In this document: piece after piece, positions 53,455-62,669 of the stretch
Layout of the letters: each line of letters opens with the position of its first letter
Position numbering within the stretch: position 1 is the stretch's first letter
Source of the DNA: Terriglobales bacterium
GTDB taxonomy: Bacteria; Acidobacteriota; Terriglobia; Terriglobales; Acidobacteriaceae
Length of the DNA stretch: 64,000 nt
NCBI GenBank assembly: GCA_035561515.1
Contig: DATMXP010000013.1
Span: 1-64,000, forward strand
Direction: 5' to 3'
Notes under the pieces: model-generated
What the model was told of the DNA's origin: nothing
The model's database searches: none
What the model saw: the letters and a program-made list of their open reading frames with translations, nothing else
Position numbers and translations under genes: made by a program

Positions 53455-53850
53455 TCAGTAGTCCGCAGGAACCGAGACTTCCCGGTGCAAGAAACGATGA
53501 GCCATTCGATACGCAACCCGTCCACCCCGGTCATGGCCAACGACGGCGAACCTATCGTGGCCAAGTCGGCGCATTGCATCAACCAGTGTTGCCGCCATGG
53601 CTCGTTTTGACATATTGGAGTGGTCGCCAGTATCGCGCGGGCAGGCACTCTGTCCATAGCCGGGCAGATCCGCTACGACGACAGTGAAATTGCGCATGAG
53701 CAGCGGCGCCACATCGCGCCACATCAGGTGTGTTTCTGGAAAACCGTGTAGCAGCAACGCGGCAGATCCCATTCCGCCGTGGCGCAGAAAGACGAAGTCA
53801 CTGCCAAGACGGACTATTCGGCTCTCCATGCACTCCAAATTGTTGTTCAC
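53455..53850 (-). pseudogene. C-terminally truncated alpha/beta hydrolase (haloalkane dehalogenase-like)
   Basis: The 131-codon remnant starts like an epoxide hydrolase/dehalogenase: LLLHGFPETHLMWRDVAPLL, VVADLPGYGQSACP and the nucleophile elbow VGHDRGGRVAYRMA. Homology ends just after this, around 53500; the remaining codons to the TGA at 53455 are unrelated. The full enzyme would be about 290-300 residues with the acid and His of the triad. The break lies within about 60 bp of the attachment-like repeat, so it probably marks the island edge or a deletion. Confidence 0.75.
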
Positions 53851-54020
53851 CGCACACCTTGAAGCACCATCGAATTCAGTTTAGTTAGAAGGCAAGTACG
53901 AGATATACAGAACCACTACGTTTCGACGGCATGCAGCGGAACCCGGTTGGATATACTGACCGGACCAAGTGACAAGGGACAGAGCGGGAGCAGGACCCGA
54001 TAGCGTGGAAAGTACTCACC

Positions 54021-55028
54021 GTGGCAATGCCGAATCGGAATCAGCTTTCTTTCATGGGTTTTCTCCGTTTCCAGCTTGCCGTTTGCGCAGTCGAGTCGGC
54101 ATACTCTCGTATGCCCCGGACCACAAATTCCGGAACTTACGCGTTACGTGAAGCACTAACCACGATGCCAACTCCTCTTCGGGGCATCGGGCTGCATGAC
54201 GATTGCGTCATCGATACTGGTTCGGCAAAAGTCATGACCTCCTCAGGGAATGGTGGAACGACAATAGACCCGGCAACGCCTGAGTACGCTCTCATTTTGC
54301 TTCTCCGAACTGCCCCTCTGTTTCGTCTTGGATTCAATCGTCGGCCTCGTTGGCTTGCTGTCTCGCCAGGGTCGCTAATGTTTACCCCGCCCGATACTGA
54401 TTGCGAGTTCATCGGCGAGGCTCCCGGGAAGTGCCTCTGCGTTGTGATCCCGAAGGAAGATGTAGCGGAGTTTGCACAAGAGACGGATTTGCGAATCGAT
54501 CTTTGCAGAGAAGAGGTTTTTCGAGATCCGGCGCTGACGTTACAGCTCGCAAAGCTTTGGCATGCCCTTAAGGAACATCAGCCGGGCACCCGGTTGCATT
54601 CGGATGAGGTGGTGCTCTCTGTAATAGAAACGCTCGCACGACGTACGAATTCTTTTCCAAGGCGCTCTCCACGTCGGAGCCGAGAACAATTAGCGCCCCA
54701 CACACTTCGTCGGGTTTGCGAATTCATTGAACAGAGCCTGGCGATCGATCTCGACGTTAGATCTCTGGCCGAAGTCGCCAACTTGAGCCCTGCTCATTTT
54801 GCACGGGCATTCGCAGCGACAATCGGCATGACTCCATTCCGCTTCGTCATGACTCGTCGACTGGCGCGTGCATGGGAGCTCTTGGAAGGCACGTCTCTAC
54901 CAACGGTGGATGTAGCGCTTGAAGTCGGATTCAGCTCGCCCAGCCACTTCACCGCACGTTTCCGCCGTGAATTTGGCGTCGTTCCGCAGATGATCCGTCG
55001 CAGCAATAGATCTTTCATCGTCATGTGA
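54021..55028 (+). CDS. AraC family transcriptional regulator
   Basis: 335 residues as read from 54021; the C-terminal 100 hold two helix-turn-helix motifs (ESLAIDLDVRSLAEVANLSPAHFARAFAATIG and a second at VDVALEVGFSSPSHFTARFRREFGVVP, given here in parts: SLAEVANLSPAHFARAF and VALEVGFSSPSHFTARF). The N-terminal part is effector-sensing and unlike known families. The start is uncertain: ATGs at 54111 and 54165 are in frame and may be nearer the real one, since the first 30 residues are unusual. Target is presumably the neighbouring island genes. Confidence 0.78.
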   Translation: MAMPNRNQLSFMGFLRFQLAVCAVESAYSRMPRTTNSGTYALREALTTMPTPLRGIGLHDDCVIDTGSAKVMTSSGNGGTTIDPATPEYALILLLRTAPLFRLGFNRRPRWLAVSPGSLMFTPPDTDCEFIGEAPGKCLCVVIPKEDVAEFAQETDLRIDLCREEVFRDPALTLQLAKLWHALKEHQPGTRLHSDEVVLSVIETLARRTNSFPRRSPRRSREQLAPHTLRRVCEFIEQSLAIDLDVRSLAEVANLSPAHFARAFAATIGMTPFRFVMTRRLARAWELLEGTSLPTVDVALEVGFSSPSHFTARFRREFGVVPQMIRRSNRSFIVM

Positions 55029-55180
55029 GCGTAGCCCGCCGCCAATTTACAAAATCGCAGTTTTGGAACAGCGCTTGGGTTAACAATCCGGTACGCTCGT
55101 GCTGTGGGTAGAGCGAAGCCCGTGAAGGGTCGCTCGAATTGCGGCGCAAGAAAATTGGCGCGCTCGCAGGAGGAGAGAGG

Positions 55181-56183
55181 GTGGCAATCGACCGGAGACG
55201 TTTTCTCCAGCTTGGAGCGGGCTCACTCGGGGTGGGCATGCTTGGCAGCTTTGCCGTTTGGCAAAGTGATCGGCTTCACAAGCGATGACAACTTACCTGA
55301 CAAATTTCCGAAAATTGACGTCCACATGCACGCCTACCCGGCGGACACGACAATCGATAAATCTCTCCTGAACCCCATCACTGGCAAGCCGCCGCAGATT
55401 AAGAACGGGGAGGAACATCTCCGTGCTTGCCTGGCGGAAATGAAACGGCTGAACATCGTGAGAGGAATCGTGAGCGGGGGAACCGGCGATCGACTCGCGG
55501 CTGCAACACATTGGCGTGAAGCAGATCCGGAACGCATTATTGGAGGAGCCGGAGTTCGCGGCTCCGAAGATGCGCCACTGCCTTCATTAAATGTACTCCG
55601 AGAAGCCTTTCAAAGCGGCCGGTTGCGAGTGCTTGGCGAGGTAACCGCCGAGTACGCTGGCCTCACACTCAGTGATACAAAGTACGCCCCCTACCTCTCG
55701 CTGGCTGAGGAATTAGACATACCGGTCAGCTTGCATACCGGAACAGGCCCGCCAGGAATTTCGTTTGATCCGTGCTGCAGGGCATTTCGCGTGAGCCTCG
55801 GAAACCCGGCGCTGATTGAGGACGCACTCAATCGTCATCCGAAGCTCCGCGTCAATCTTATGCACGCTGGATGGCCGTATCTTCAGGAGACGATTGCTCT
55901 ACTACTGGTTTATCCGCAGGTCTATGTGGATGTTGGGGCAATCTCCTGGTTGCCGCCTCGTGCTGAGTTCCATGCGTACCTTAGCTCGATTGTCAGGGCT
56001 GGGTTTGGGGACCGCGTGATGTTTGGCTCGGACCAAATGTTCTGGCCCGAAGCCATAGGGATGGCGGTGGAAGCTGTTGAAGCGGCGTCATTTTTGAGTG
56101 AGACCGAAAAGAAGAACATCTTCTTTGGAAATGCAGTCCGGTTCTTCAAACTGAAGGAATTGAGCAAGCCTGAAGCACACTGA
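55181..56183 (+). CDS. Amidohydrolase family protein with Tat leader out of frame (probable frameshift)
   Basis: The amidohydrolase_2 domain (metal-dependent TIM barrel) has KIDVHMHAYPADTTIDKSL (HxH), SLHTGTGPPGISF, VNLMHAGWPYL and MFGSDQMFWPEA, all in the frame that ends at 56183. Upstream, AGGAGG then GTG 55181 opens a perfect Tat leader, MAIDRRRFLQLGAGSLGVGM, in another frame, which stops at 55286. The domain frame runs back past it to 55104 without a leader. A single-base change between about 55240 and 55290 would join them, so the gene is either frameshifted or contains a sequencing error. Confidence 0.7.
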
Positions 56184-56230
56184 CTTTGCAGGACTTGCTC
56201 AGAACTTCTTAGCATACCGTGGCTGAGGCG

Positions 56231-57166
56231 CTACGAGGCGCGCGCCGAGCGACGTAGCGCCTGAGGCGGGAGGCGAAAGGTGCGCAGGAAGGCGCGGCGC
56301 ATTCGCCCCGTATCGCCAAAACCTGCGGACTCGGCAATCTGTTCGAACGAGGCGTCGCTGTTTTCGACTGCGATCCTCGCGGTTTCCAGCCTGAAGCGCT
56401 CCACAGCTTTTGCCGGGGTCGTCCCCGTTTCCGCAGTGAACGCGCGTGCAAAATGCCGCGGGCTCATGGCGACACGTTCAGCGAGGCGCTCGACGGTCAG
56501 TGATTCAGACACGTGATCGCGCACCCATTCGATCAGCTTCGAGAACCTGCCCGTCCGGCCGCCCAAGTCTACAAGGCCGGAGAACTGCGACTGGCCGCCC
56601 GGGCGACGCTGGTGAACGACGAGTTGCTGCGCAGTCTGGTGTGCTACTTCATTGCCAAGGTCATCTTCGATCAGTGCGAGTGCGAGATCGATACCAGCTG
56701 TGATCCCGGCTGACGTCCACACGTCGCCGTCGTGAATAAAGATACGATCCGAATCGAGCGTCACTTTTGGATACCTTCGCCGGAAATGGTCCGTACTGTC
56801 CCAATGCGTGGTAGCACGACGACCATCGAGGCGCCCGGCTTCCGCTAGAAGGAAAGCGCCGGAGCAGACGCTGGTGAGACGGCGCGCCTTAGCTCGCTTG
56901 AGCCACGCAATGATCTTTTCAGCTGCGACGGGCGAACGAACGATTTCCCCGCCGGAGATAACAATCGTGTCAAAGGAACCATGCCGGAGAGGGCGAGTCG
57001 CGAGAGCGATTCCTGAAGAGCTCTCCACCTGCCCACCACCGGGCGCTAGCAGCCTGAGATCGTAGCTGCCCGGCCGAAGGCGCTCAGCAATCTCGAAGGC
57101 AGTAGTCGGCCCTGCGACATCCAACAACTGAAACCCTGGGTGAAGGACGACGGCAATACGCTTCAT
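56231..57166 (-). CDS. GlxA family regulator (DJ-1/PfpI domain plus AraC HTH)
   Basis: A 311-residue regulator. N-terminal DJ-1/PfpI-type domain (about 1-175) with nucleophile-elbow Cys in LTSVCSGAFLLAEAGRLDG and THWDSTDHFRRRYP; C-terminal AraC helix-turn-helix pair (about 210-305: ESLTVERLAERVAMSPRHFARAF and FEQIAESAGFGDTGRMRRAF, in parts). In GlxA proteins the first domain senses a ligand rather than acting as an enzyme. Divergent from the operon starting at 57244 and sharing a 77-bp region with a possible operator. Confidence 0.88.
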   Translation of the reverse strand: MKRIAVVLHPGFQLLDVAGPTTAFEIAERLRPGSYDLRLLAPGGGQVESSSGIALATRPLRHGSFDTIVISGGEIVRSPVAAEKIIAWLKRAKARRLTSVCSGAFLLAEAGRLDGRRATTHWDSTDHFRRRYPKVTLDSDRIFIHDGDVWTSAGITAGIDLALALIEDDLGNEVAHQTAQQLVVHQRRPGGQSQFSGLVDLGGRTGRFSKLIEWVRDHVSESLTVERLAERVAMSPRHFARAFTAETGTTPAKAVERFRLETARIAVENSDASFEQIAESAGFGDTGRMRRAFLRTFRLPPQALRRSARAS

Positions 57167-57178
57167 GGCAGTTTTTGC

Positions 57179-57197
57179 CTGAATTTTGTCATTTCAG
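57179..57197. promoter_or_regulatory. Possible operator between glxA-like gene and hydrolase operon
   Basis: CTGAA (57179-57183) and TTCAG (57193-57197) are inverted, separated by TTTTGTCAT; the spacing suits an AraC/GlxA-type site. Weak by itself. Confidence 0.3.
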
Positions 57198-57243
57198 ACA
57201 GCATGACTCCGCCGTAGGATGGCCGTCAAGGAGCCAGACGAGG

Positions 57244-58170
57244 ATGGTCATAAATTTGGTCGCAGTGTTTGCAGTGGTTGTCGCTACCTTGGTGACTCCA
57301 AGAATGGTTCAAGGAGCGGAGGATAAGTCGACCATGCAAGAACGTATTCCCGAACCCGACAAGAGCGGCCATGTCACCGTCAATGGACTGAATTATTACT
57401 ATGCGATATACGGCAAGGGTGAGCCCTTGTTGCTGCTTCACGGTGGTATGGGGCAGATCGAAATGTTCGGTACTAATCTGGTCAAACTGGCGGAGGGCCG
57501 GCAGGTGATCGGCGTGGATCTGCAAGGCCACGGCCGTACTGAGTTGGGTGATCGTGCAATCAGTCTTGTCGACATGGGCAACGACATGGCTGGTGTGCTG
57601 CAGAAGCTCGGCTATAGCAAGGTCGATGTGCTCGGATACTCTCTGGGCGGTGGAGTCGCGTTTCAATTCGCAGTCCAGCATCCAGGAATGATTCGCCGCC
57701 TAGTGATGGTTTCCACGCCGTTTTCGCAGGACGGCTTCTACCCTGAGATGCTGCCGATGCAAGCGGCATTGGGCGCGTCGATGGCGGAGCAGTTGAAGGA
57801 GACGCCGATGTACAAATCGTACCTGGCAGTGGCTCCGCACCCGGAGGACTTTCCGAAGCTGCTCGACAAAATGGGAGCGTACATGCGCAAGTCATACGAC
57901 TGGTCTGCGGATGTTAAGAAGCTGACTATGCCTGTGATGCTCATTTATGGAGACAGTGATATGTTTCGGCCCGAACACGAAGTGAAGTTTTATCAGCTAC
58001 TCGGTGGCGGATTGAAGGATGCGGGCTGGCAGCGCGAGCACATGTCGCGGAACCGGCTTGCGATACTACCCGAAGTCACCCACTACGAAATCGGCGCGGC
58101 GCCAAAACTTGCGGAAACCGTTCTGCCCTTCCTAAACGGCACTGCTCACGAAGCCGGGAGCACTTACTAA
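57244..58170 (+). CDS. Secreted alpha/beta hydrolase
   Basis: A 308-residue alpha/beta-hydrolase with signal peptide NLVAVFAVVVATLVTPRMVQG. Motifs: LLLLHGGMGQIEMF (oxyanion-hole HGG), nucleophile elbow LGYSLGGGVAFQFA with Ser, and acid/His region LIYGDSDMFRPEHEV and LPEVTHYEIG. The triad looks complete. The substrate is unknown. AAGGAG lies 10 bp before ATG 57244; the frame's earlier start at 57175 would add 23 non-family residues. First gene of a plus-strand island operon opposite the GlxA gene. Confidence 0.8.
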   Translation: MVINLVAVFAVVVATLVTPRMVQGAEDKSTMQERIPEPDKSGHVTVNGLNYYYAIYGKGEPLLLLHGGMGQIEMFGTNLVKLAEGRQVIGVDLQGHGRTELGDRAISLVDMGNDMAGVLQKLGYSKVDVLGYSLGGGVAFQFAVQHPGMIRRLVMVSTPFSQDGFYPEMLPMQAALGASMAEQLKETPMYKSYLAVAPHPEDFPKLLDKMGAYMRKSYDWSADVKKLTMPVMLIYGDSDMFRPEHEVKFYQLLGGGLKDAGWQREHMSRNRLAILPEVTHYEIGAAPKLAETVLPFLNGTAHEAGSTY

Positions 58171-58205
58171 AAACGCGCGGGGCTGACGCGCACCTCTGGA
58201 CTAGT

Positions 58206-58703
58206 ATGTCGGCAAAGGGTCAGGAAAAAACTCGAGTGTTCCCGCGCGGTGTGAGGCAGACGATACTGACTATTCATATTGTTGTTTCCGTCGGCTTGTT
58301 AGGTGATACGGCGGGGTTTCTAGCGGTGGCTTTTCGTTTATCGCGCACGACGGAGCCTCGCGCCATTAACGAGTTGGTTCAGGTGTTGAACACGTTTGCA
58401 ATGGTCTTCGGTATCCCGCTCAGTTTCGCTGCGATCGTGACCGGCCTGATTCTTGGCGTGATGTCGAAATGGGGTGTGTTTCGCTATCCGTGGGTCGTTG
58501 CGAAACAGTTGCTGATCATTTCGGTCATGGTAGCGGGCGGTTTCGTGATCGGACCTGCTCTCGACACGATGCGCCACGGAGGCCAAGGTGCAACGCACCT
58601 GATGGCAGCTGCAGCCTATGACCTGGCCGCTCTCACGACTGCGACAGCGTTGTCTGTCTTCAAGCCCGGACGCAGGTTCCGGTCCGATAAGGAGCATGTC
58701 TAA
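58206..58703 (+). CDS. Small membrane protein (DUF2269-like)
   Basis: A 165-residue protein with four TM segments (about 18-38 IVVSVGLLGDTAGFLAVAF, 60-80 VFGIPLSFAAIVTGLILGV, 90-112 VVAKQLLIISVMVAGGFVI and 128-150). The pattern resembles the DUF2269 family of hypothetical membrane proteins, not firmly. Overlaps the next gene by 8 bases, so translation is probably coupled. Could be a partner of the membrane-tethered DJ-1-like protein downstream. Confidence 0.6.
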   Translation: MSAKGQEKTRVFPRGVRQTILTIHIVVSVGLLGDTAGFLAVAFRLSRTTEPRAINELVQVLNTFAMVFGIPLSFAAIVTGLILGVMSKWGVFRYPWVVAKQLLIISVMVAGGFVIGPALDTMRHGGQGATHLMAAAAYDLAALTTATALSVFKPGRRFRSDKEHV

Positions 58704-59871
58704 GGTGCTTGGTTTCAGCAATCGAACTGTCGCGCGCCTTTGGTTGGGCGCTTCGGCCTTCGTCCTTGTTGCAGCTGGGAGTTTCGCAATGTGGATCCTT
58801 TCACTTCCGTCATCGACCTCGCCAATTGCTCCCGAGCCTGTGCCCGAGAGCGAAACCCGTGAGTCGTTATCGGCGCTCCGACCGAGAAAACGCGAGCGAC
58901 CTTTGATTGCGGTTATCGGAATCAATGACGCTACTGAGACTACCGACTTTCTCATGCCCGCTGGCATCCTGCGGCGCGCCGATGTCGCGGAGGTGATTAC
59001 CGTAGCCACGAATCCTGGTGCGGTAAACCTCTACCCGGCGCTCAAAGTCCAACCGGATGCAACGGTTGCTGAGTTCGACGAGAAATATGGGGACGGCGCA
59101 GATTACGTTATCGTGCCAGCAATGAGCCGTGACGACGATCCAACGGCACTAAGTTGGATAAAGAGCCAAGCAGCCAAGGGCGCGATCGTCATCGGTGTCT
59201 GTGCCGGGGCCAAAGTTGTTGGCGCCGCCGGGTTGCTCGACGACAAGCACGCCACCACACACTGGTACTACCTTCGCGAGCTTCGCCGGAACAATCCGAA
59301 GGCTGTTTACGTTCCGAACCGCCGATTCGTCGTTGACCGCAACGTAGTGACGACGACAGGTATTACTGCCTCGATCCCAATGTCTCTCACACTCATCGAA
59401 GCGATCGCCGGACGGCAGCGGGCTCAGGCTGTTGCGCAGGATCTCGGGGTAACGCATTGGGACGCGAGCCATGCTAGCGGCGCGTTCAGACTTACTCGCC
59501 CGTTTGTTCTGACCGTCTTGGAGAACGGCTTCACCTTCTGGAATCGCGAGGGATTGGAAATCGAGCTATCGCCGGATATTGACGAGGTGTCGCTTGTGCT
59601 CGTTGCCGACGCGTGGTCACGAACGTATCGGTCACGCGTCGTGACATTCGCCGACACTACGGCCGCTGTCGAGACCCGTAATGGTTTCCGCATCATTCCC
59701 GATCAGGTCTCAAGCAGCCAGCCTACCAATCGCCTGCCTCAAGATATTGGAACGCAAAAGCCAGCCGAGGTGTTGAAAGAAGCGTTGGCAGCGATCCGGG
59801 ATCGTTATGGTGAGCGGACGTCAGGCATCGTGGCAATGCAGCTCGAATACCCGCAACAGGATGCGCGATGA
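58696..59871 (+). CDS. Membrane-anchored DJ-1/PfpI-like protein without HTH
   Basis: A 391-residue protein. N-terminal TM anchor (WLGASAFVLVAAGSFAMWI, about 15-33), then a DJ-1/PfpI domain (about 65-240) with the elbow Cys in IVIGVCAGAKVVGAAGLLDD and KHATTHWYYLRELRRNNP, the same layout as in the GlxA regulator at 56231. The C-terminal part (about 250-391) is not an AraC helix-turn-helix and is unassigned. It may be a sensing or glyoxalase-type enzyme, or a degenerate regulator. Starts inside the end of the small membrane gene. Confidence 0.7.
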   Translation: MSKVLGFSNRTVARLWLGASAFVLVAAGSFAMWILSLPSSTSPIAPEPVPESETRESLSALRPRKRERPLIAVIGINDATETTDFLMPAGILRRADVAEVITVATNPGAVNLYPALKVQPDATVAEFDEKYGDGADYVIVPAMSRDDDPTALSWIKSQAAKGAIVIGVCAGAKVVGAAGLLDDKHATTHWYYLRELRRNNPKAVYVPNRRFVVDRNVVTTTGITASIPMSLTLIEAIAGRQRAQAVAQDLGVTHWDASHASGAFRLTRPFVLTVLENGFTFWNREGLEIELSPDIDEVSLVLVADAWSRTYRSRVVTFADTTAAVETRNGFRIIPDQVSSSQPTNRLPQDIGTQKPAEVLKEALAAIRDRYGERTSGIVAMQLEYPQQDAR

Positions 59872-59969
59872 TTGCGATCCTGTGGAGCTACATCGATGTG
59901 ATTCGGATAGATCAGGTGTTCGATGTTCTGCGCAGAGCGCTGACAAAAATTTCAGAAAGGTAAATTTCA

Positions 59970-60623
59970 ATGAGCAAGCTGCGTGTTCACTGCTTTTCGA
60001 TCTCCATTGACGGATACGGTGCAGGTCCCAACCAGACCCGAGATATTCCTCTCGGCGTCGGAGGCGAAGATCTCCACAATTGGATGATTCCGACGCGCAC
60101 GTTCAAATCGATGTGTCGCCAGGAAGGAGGCACCACCGGCGTCGACGACGACTACGTGCGACGAGGCTTTGAGAATATCGGTGCTTGGATCCTGGGCCGC
60201 AACATGTTCGGGCCGGTCCGTGGTCCCTGGCCTGATGATGCCTGGAAAGGTTGGTGGGGGAAGAACCCGCCATACCACGTGCCGGTTTTCGTTCTGACGC
60301 ATCACGCCCGAAACCCAATTGAGATGGAAGGCGGAACGACGTTCCACTTCGTGACCGAGGGTATTGAAGAAGCGCTAAATCGCGCGAAGGACGCGGCGGG
60401 ATCAAAGGACGTTCGCCTGGGAGGTGGCGTGGAGACCATTCGCCAGTATCTTCGCGCAAGGCTTGTGGACGAGATGCACCTGGCACTGTCGCCCGTTTTG
60501 CTCGGCTCGGGCGAGCATTTGCTATGTGGACTTGACCTTCTTGCTCTCGGATATAAGCTCTCCGGGCATGTTGCGACGGACGCGGCACAGCACGTCGTTC
60601 TTTCACGTACCATGAAGCGCTGA
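59970..60623 (+). CDS. Dihydrofolate reductase family protein (RibD C-terminal-like)
   Basis: A 217-residue DHFR-fold protein: N-terminal RVHCFSISIDGYGAGPNQT, a NADPH region with AWILGRNMFGPVRGPW, and the C-terminal LGGGVETIRQYLRARLVDEMHLALSPVLLGSGE, typical of the RibD-C/DHFR-like family. Such proteins are often reductases of unknown substrate found in accessory regions. AGAAAGG and 7 bases precede the ATG. No folate-pathway neighbours. Close to 100 bp follow the DJ-1-like gene, so an operon is possible. Confidence 0.8.
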   Translation: MSKLRVHCFSISIDGYGAGPNQTRDIPLGVGGEDLHNWMIPTRTFKSMCRQEGGTTGVDDDYVRRGFENIGAWILGRNMFGPVRGPWPDDAWKGWWGKNPPYHVPVFVLTHHARNPIEMEGGTTFHFVTEGIEEALNRAKDAAGSKDVRLGGGVETIRQYLRARLVDEMHLALSPVLLGSGEHLLCGLDLLALGYKLSGHVATDAAQHVVLSRTMKR

Positions 60624-60654
60624 CCAGATCCTATCGAATCTCGACGGAGGCAAT

Positions 60655-61731
60655 TTGTTGCTACGAGGGCAAGGTGAAAACCAATCCAAACTCACCGTCA
60701 TCCGCAGATCGGTGTTTTGCTTCCTGATGGTTGTGTCGATTCTTGCTCCCTCTCTTGCCGCTGAAATTAAGCGGAAGGATTTTGCCATTACAGGCGGAGC
60801 AGGGCAGTTACATATACGAGAAGTTCGCAATGCCGAAGCGAAGGGCATCAGAAATATCCTCCTTGTGCACGGCGGCGGGCCAGGTGGTATTCCTTCTTTC
60901 GATCAACCGGCTCCCGGCTATTCGCTTGCCGAGGATCTTGCTCGCAAAGGTTACCGAGTTTTCGTTATGGACGTCCGCGGCTGGGGCAGTTCCAGCCGGC
61001 CCCCCGAAATGGATCTGCCGGCAGAGCGCGGTGTTCCGTTGGTTTCTACAAAAGAAGCTGCAGACGACATCGCCACGGTCGTGGCCTGGATCTTCAGCCG
61101 TACTCATCGAAAGGTCGCAGTCATGGGGTGGGCGAGCGGCGGGCATTGGGCTTGCGCATATGCGAGCCGCGAGCCGAAAGATCTGAGCCACCTCATCCTG
61201 CTGAATAGTCTTTATGCTGATTCTGCGCCATGGGACTTGCGCAGTTCTTTGCAAGACAAGAACGATCCGGAGCAGTTTGATCGCCATGCCGGCAGCTATC
61301 GGCTCGCAGATCGAAATTCTCTATTGCGACGATGGGATGCATCGATTCCCGGACCGGATAAAACGATATGGCGCGAGCCGTCTGTCGCTGAAGCCTATGT
61401 TCGGCTGACTTTAGAATCTGATCCGACCTCATCGCGCCGGAACCCTCCTAGCGTGCGAATTCCGATTGGATACCTGCACGACGCCTTCGATCTATCGCTT
61501 GGCCGATCACTATTTAATGCCGCTCGCATTCGCGTGCCCACCTTGGGGATTCGAGGAGAACTGGATTTCTGGTCACGCTCTGCAGATCTAGATGCACTCC
61601 GCAGAGATCTTGCCAATGCTCGAGGAGTAACCACAGTGACCATTCCCGGTGGCACGCATTACTTGTTCCTAGATCGTCCGAATCGGGGCAGAACCCGGTT
61701 CCTCGATGAAGTAGAGAAGTTCTTGCACTGA
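60655..61731 (+). CDS. Secreted alpha/beta hydrolase (TTG start)
   Basis: A 358-residue alpha/beta hydrolase. GGAGG at 60646-60650 supports a TTG start at 60655 (or 60658). Signal segment VFCFLMVVSILAPSLAA. Core: ILLVHGGGPGGIPSF (oxyanion loop), FVMDVRGWGSSSRPP, nucleophile region VMGWASGGHWACAYA where the elbow reads GWASG, and final IPGGTHYLFLD with the catalytic His. The elbow G-x-S-x-G is present if read GWASGG with Ser at the fourth position. Substrate unknown; proline iminopeptidase-like. Confidence 0.75.
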   Translation: MLLRGQGENQSKLTVIRRSVFCFLMVVSILAPSLAAEIKRKDFAITGGAGQLHIREVRNAEAKGIRNILLVHGGGPGGIPSFDQPAPGYSLAEDLARKGYRVFVMDVRGWGSSSRPPEMDLPAERGVPLVSTKEAADDIATVVAWIFSRTHRKVAVMGWASGGHWACAYASREPKDLSHLILLNSLYADSAPWDLRSSLQDKNDPEQFDRHAGSYRLADRNSLLRRWDASIPGPDKTIWREPSVAEAYVRLTLESDPTSSRRNPPSVRIPIGYLHDAFDLSLGRSLFNAARIRVPTLGIRGELDFWSRSADLDALRRDLANARGVTTVTIPGGTHYLFLDRPNRGRTRFLDEVEKFLH

Positions 61732-61805
61732 TTAAGAGCCGTAAGTGGCCGGATATTTTTCCGGCGATGAATAGGCGAAGTGCCGTCGATGGTAACGATC
61801 AAGCC

Positions 61806-62336
61806 ATGACAGTTACGGTCCATAAATTCCAAGTAGTTGAGGGCCAAGAGTGGATCTATCCGGTCGACGAAAGTTATTTCCAGGTTTTCTTTGCGATGGA
61901 CGGGAGTACTATCCCAGACTGGATTCCGCCAGTCATGAAGTCGGATAGATTGGAGAGGACGTATTCTGATTTCCCGTGGCTGGGCGAGTACGCGCCAGTG
62001 TTGCGCAAACCCGCTATCGAAGCATTAGGTCCGGTCTTAAGAAAATATGGACAGCTTCTACCGTTACGAGGGGAAGAGGTTTGGCTATTTAACGCAACGA
62101 CGGTTCTCGATGCGCTCGATTACGGACAGTCCGAGATCGCATACTACGCCAATGGGGACATCCTTGAGATCGAGAGCCACGTTTTCAAGCGAGACAGGAT
62201 AGGAACGACGGAGATTTTCAAGCTTCCGCTGAGGTCGTCGTCCGTTTACGTAACCAATATTTTCGTTGAGCGTGTTCGAAGCGCAGGGCTCCGTGGCGTC
62301 TCGTTCAACCCATTGTGGACATCCGGAACCGAATAA
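61806..62336 (+). CDS. Imm11/DUF1629-like protein
   Basis: A 176-residue soluble protein. The ending VTNIFVERVRSAGLRGVSFNPLW resembles the C-terminus of DUF1629/Imm11 family immunity proteins (basic helix then G-x-x-F-x-x-x-W). The middle has EEVWLFNATTVLDALD and IFKLPLRSSSVYV, a beta-rich region. No toxin is seen beside it in this window, so it would be an orphan. The start at 61806 (MTVTVHKFQVVEG) is preferred to 61767. Family call is tentative. Confidence 0.5.
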   Translation: MTVTVHKFQVVEGQEWIYPVDESYFQVFFAMDGSTIPDWIPPVMKSDRLERTYSDFPWLGEYAPVLRKPAIEALGPVLRKYGQLLPLRGEEVWLFNATTVLDALDYGQSEIAYYANGDILEIESHVFKRDRIGTTEIFKLPLRSSSVYVTNIFVERVRSAGLRGVSFNPLWTSGTE

Positions 62337-62576
62337 GCGACGCTGGCCATCGCGGCGTTCATGAGTACATTGTCTAACCCAGTCGCCTACCCACGGGCTG
62401 CGCCGCGGAAGAGCGGATATGGAGCTAACCCGGCCTCCACGCTATTCGCACACTGCTGCCCTACTTCGTCTTGGGTGAGGTTGAGTAGAGGGGATTGGGT
62501 CGCCATTGGTGCCGAAGTTCTGCTCTGGGCTTATATTGGCGATTCGTTAGGAAACTAACGTAAACCCTTGATTCTA

Positions 62577-62669
<93 letters not shown>

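Larger units (their letters stand above)
53445..62576. mobile_element. Putative genomic island at tRNA-Leu, integrase not found
   Basis: Bounded by direct repeats of the tRNA-Leu(CAG) 3' end, with the real tRNA on the right. Holds a broken hydrolase, two AraC-type regulators, amidohydrolase, two alpha/beta hydrolases, small membrane protein, DJ-1-like, DHFR-like and Imm11-like genes. No integrase, relaxase or phage gene is seen near the tRNA. Probably an old or decayed insertion (inference). Confidence 0.65.

Noticed and set aside
55104-55180. Start of the amidohydrolase at 55104
   Set aside because: No ribosome site; the Tat leader with AGGAGG at 55168 lies downstream, so this extension is probably not translated.
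62361-62558. 65-residue ORF left of tRNA-Leu
   Set aside because: No ribosome site or family features; probably noncoding island edge.
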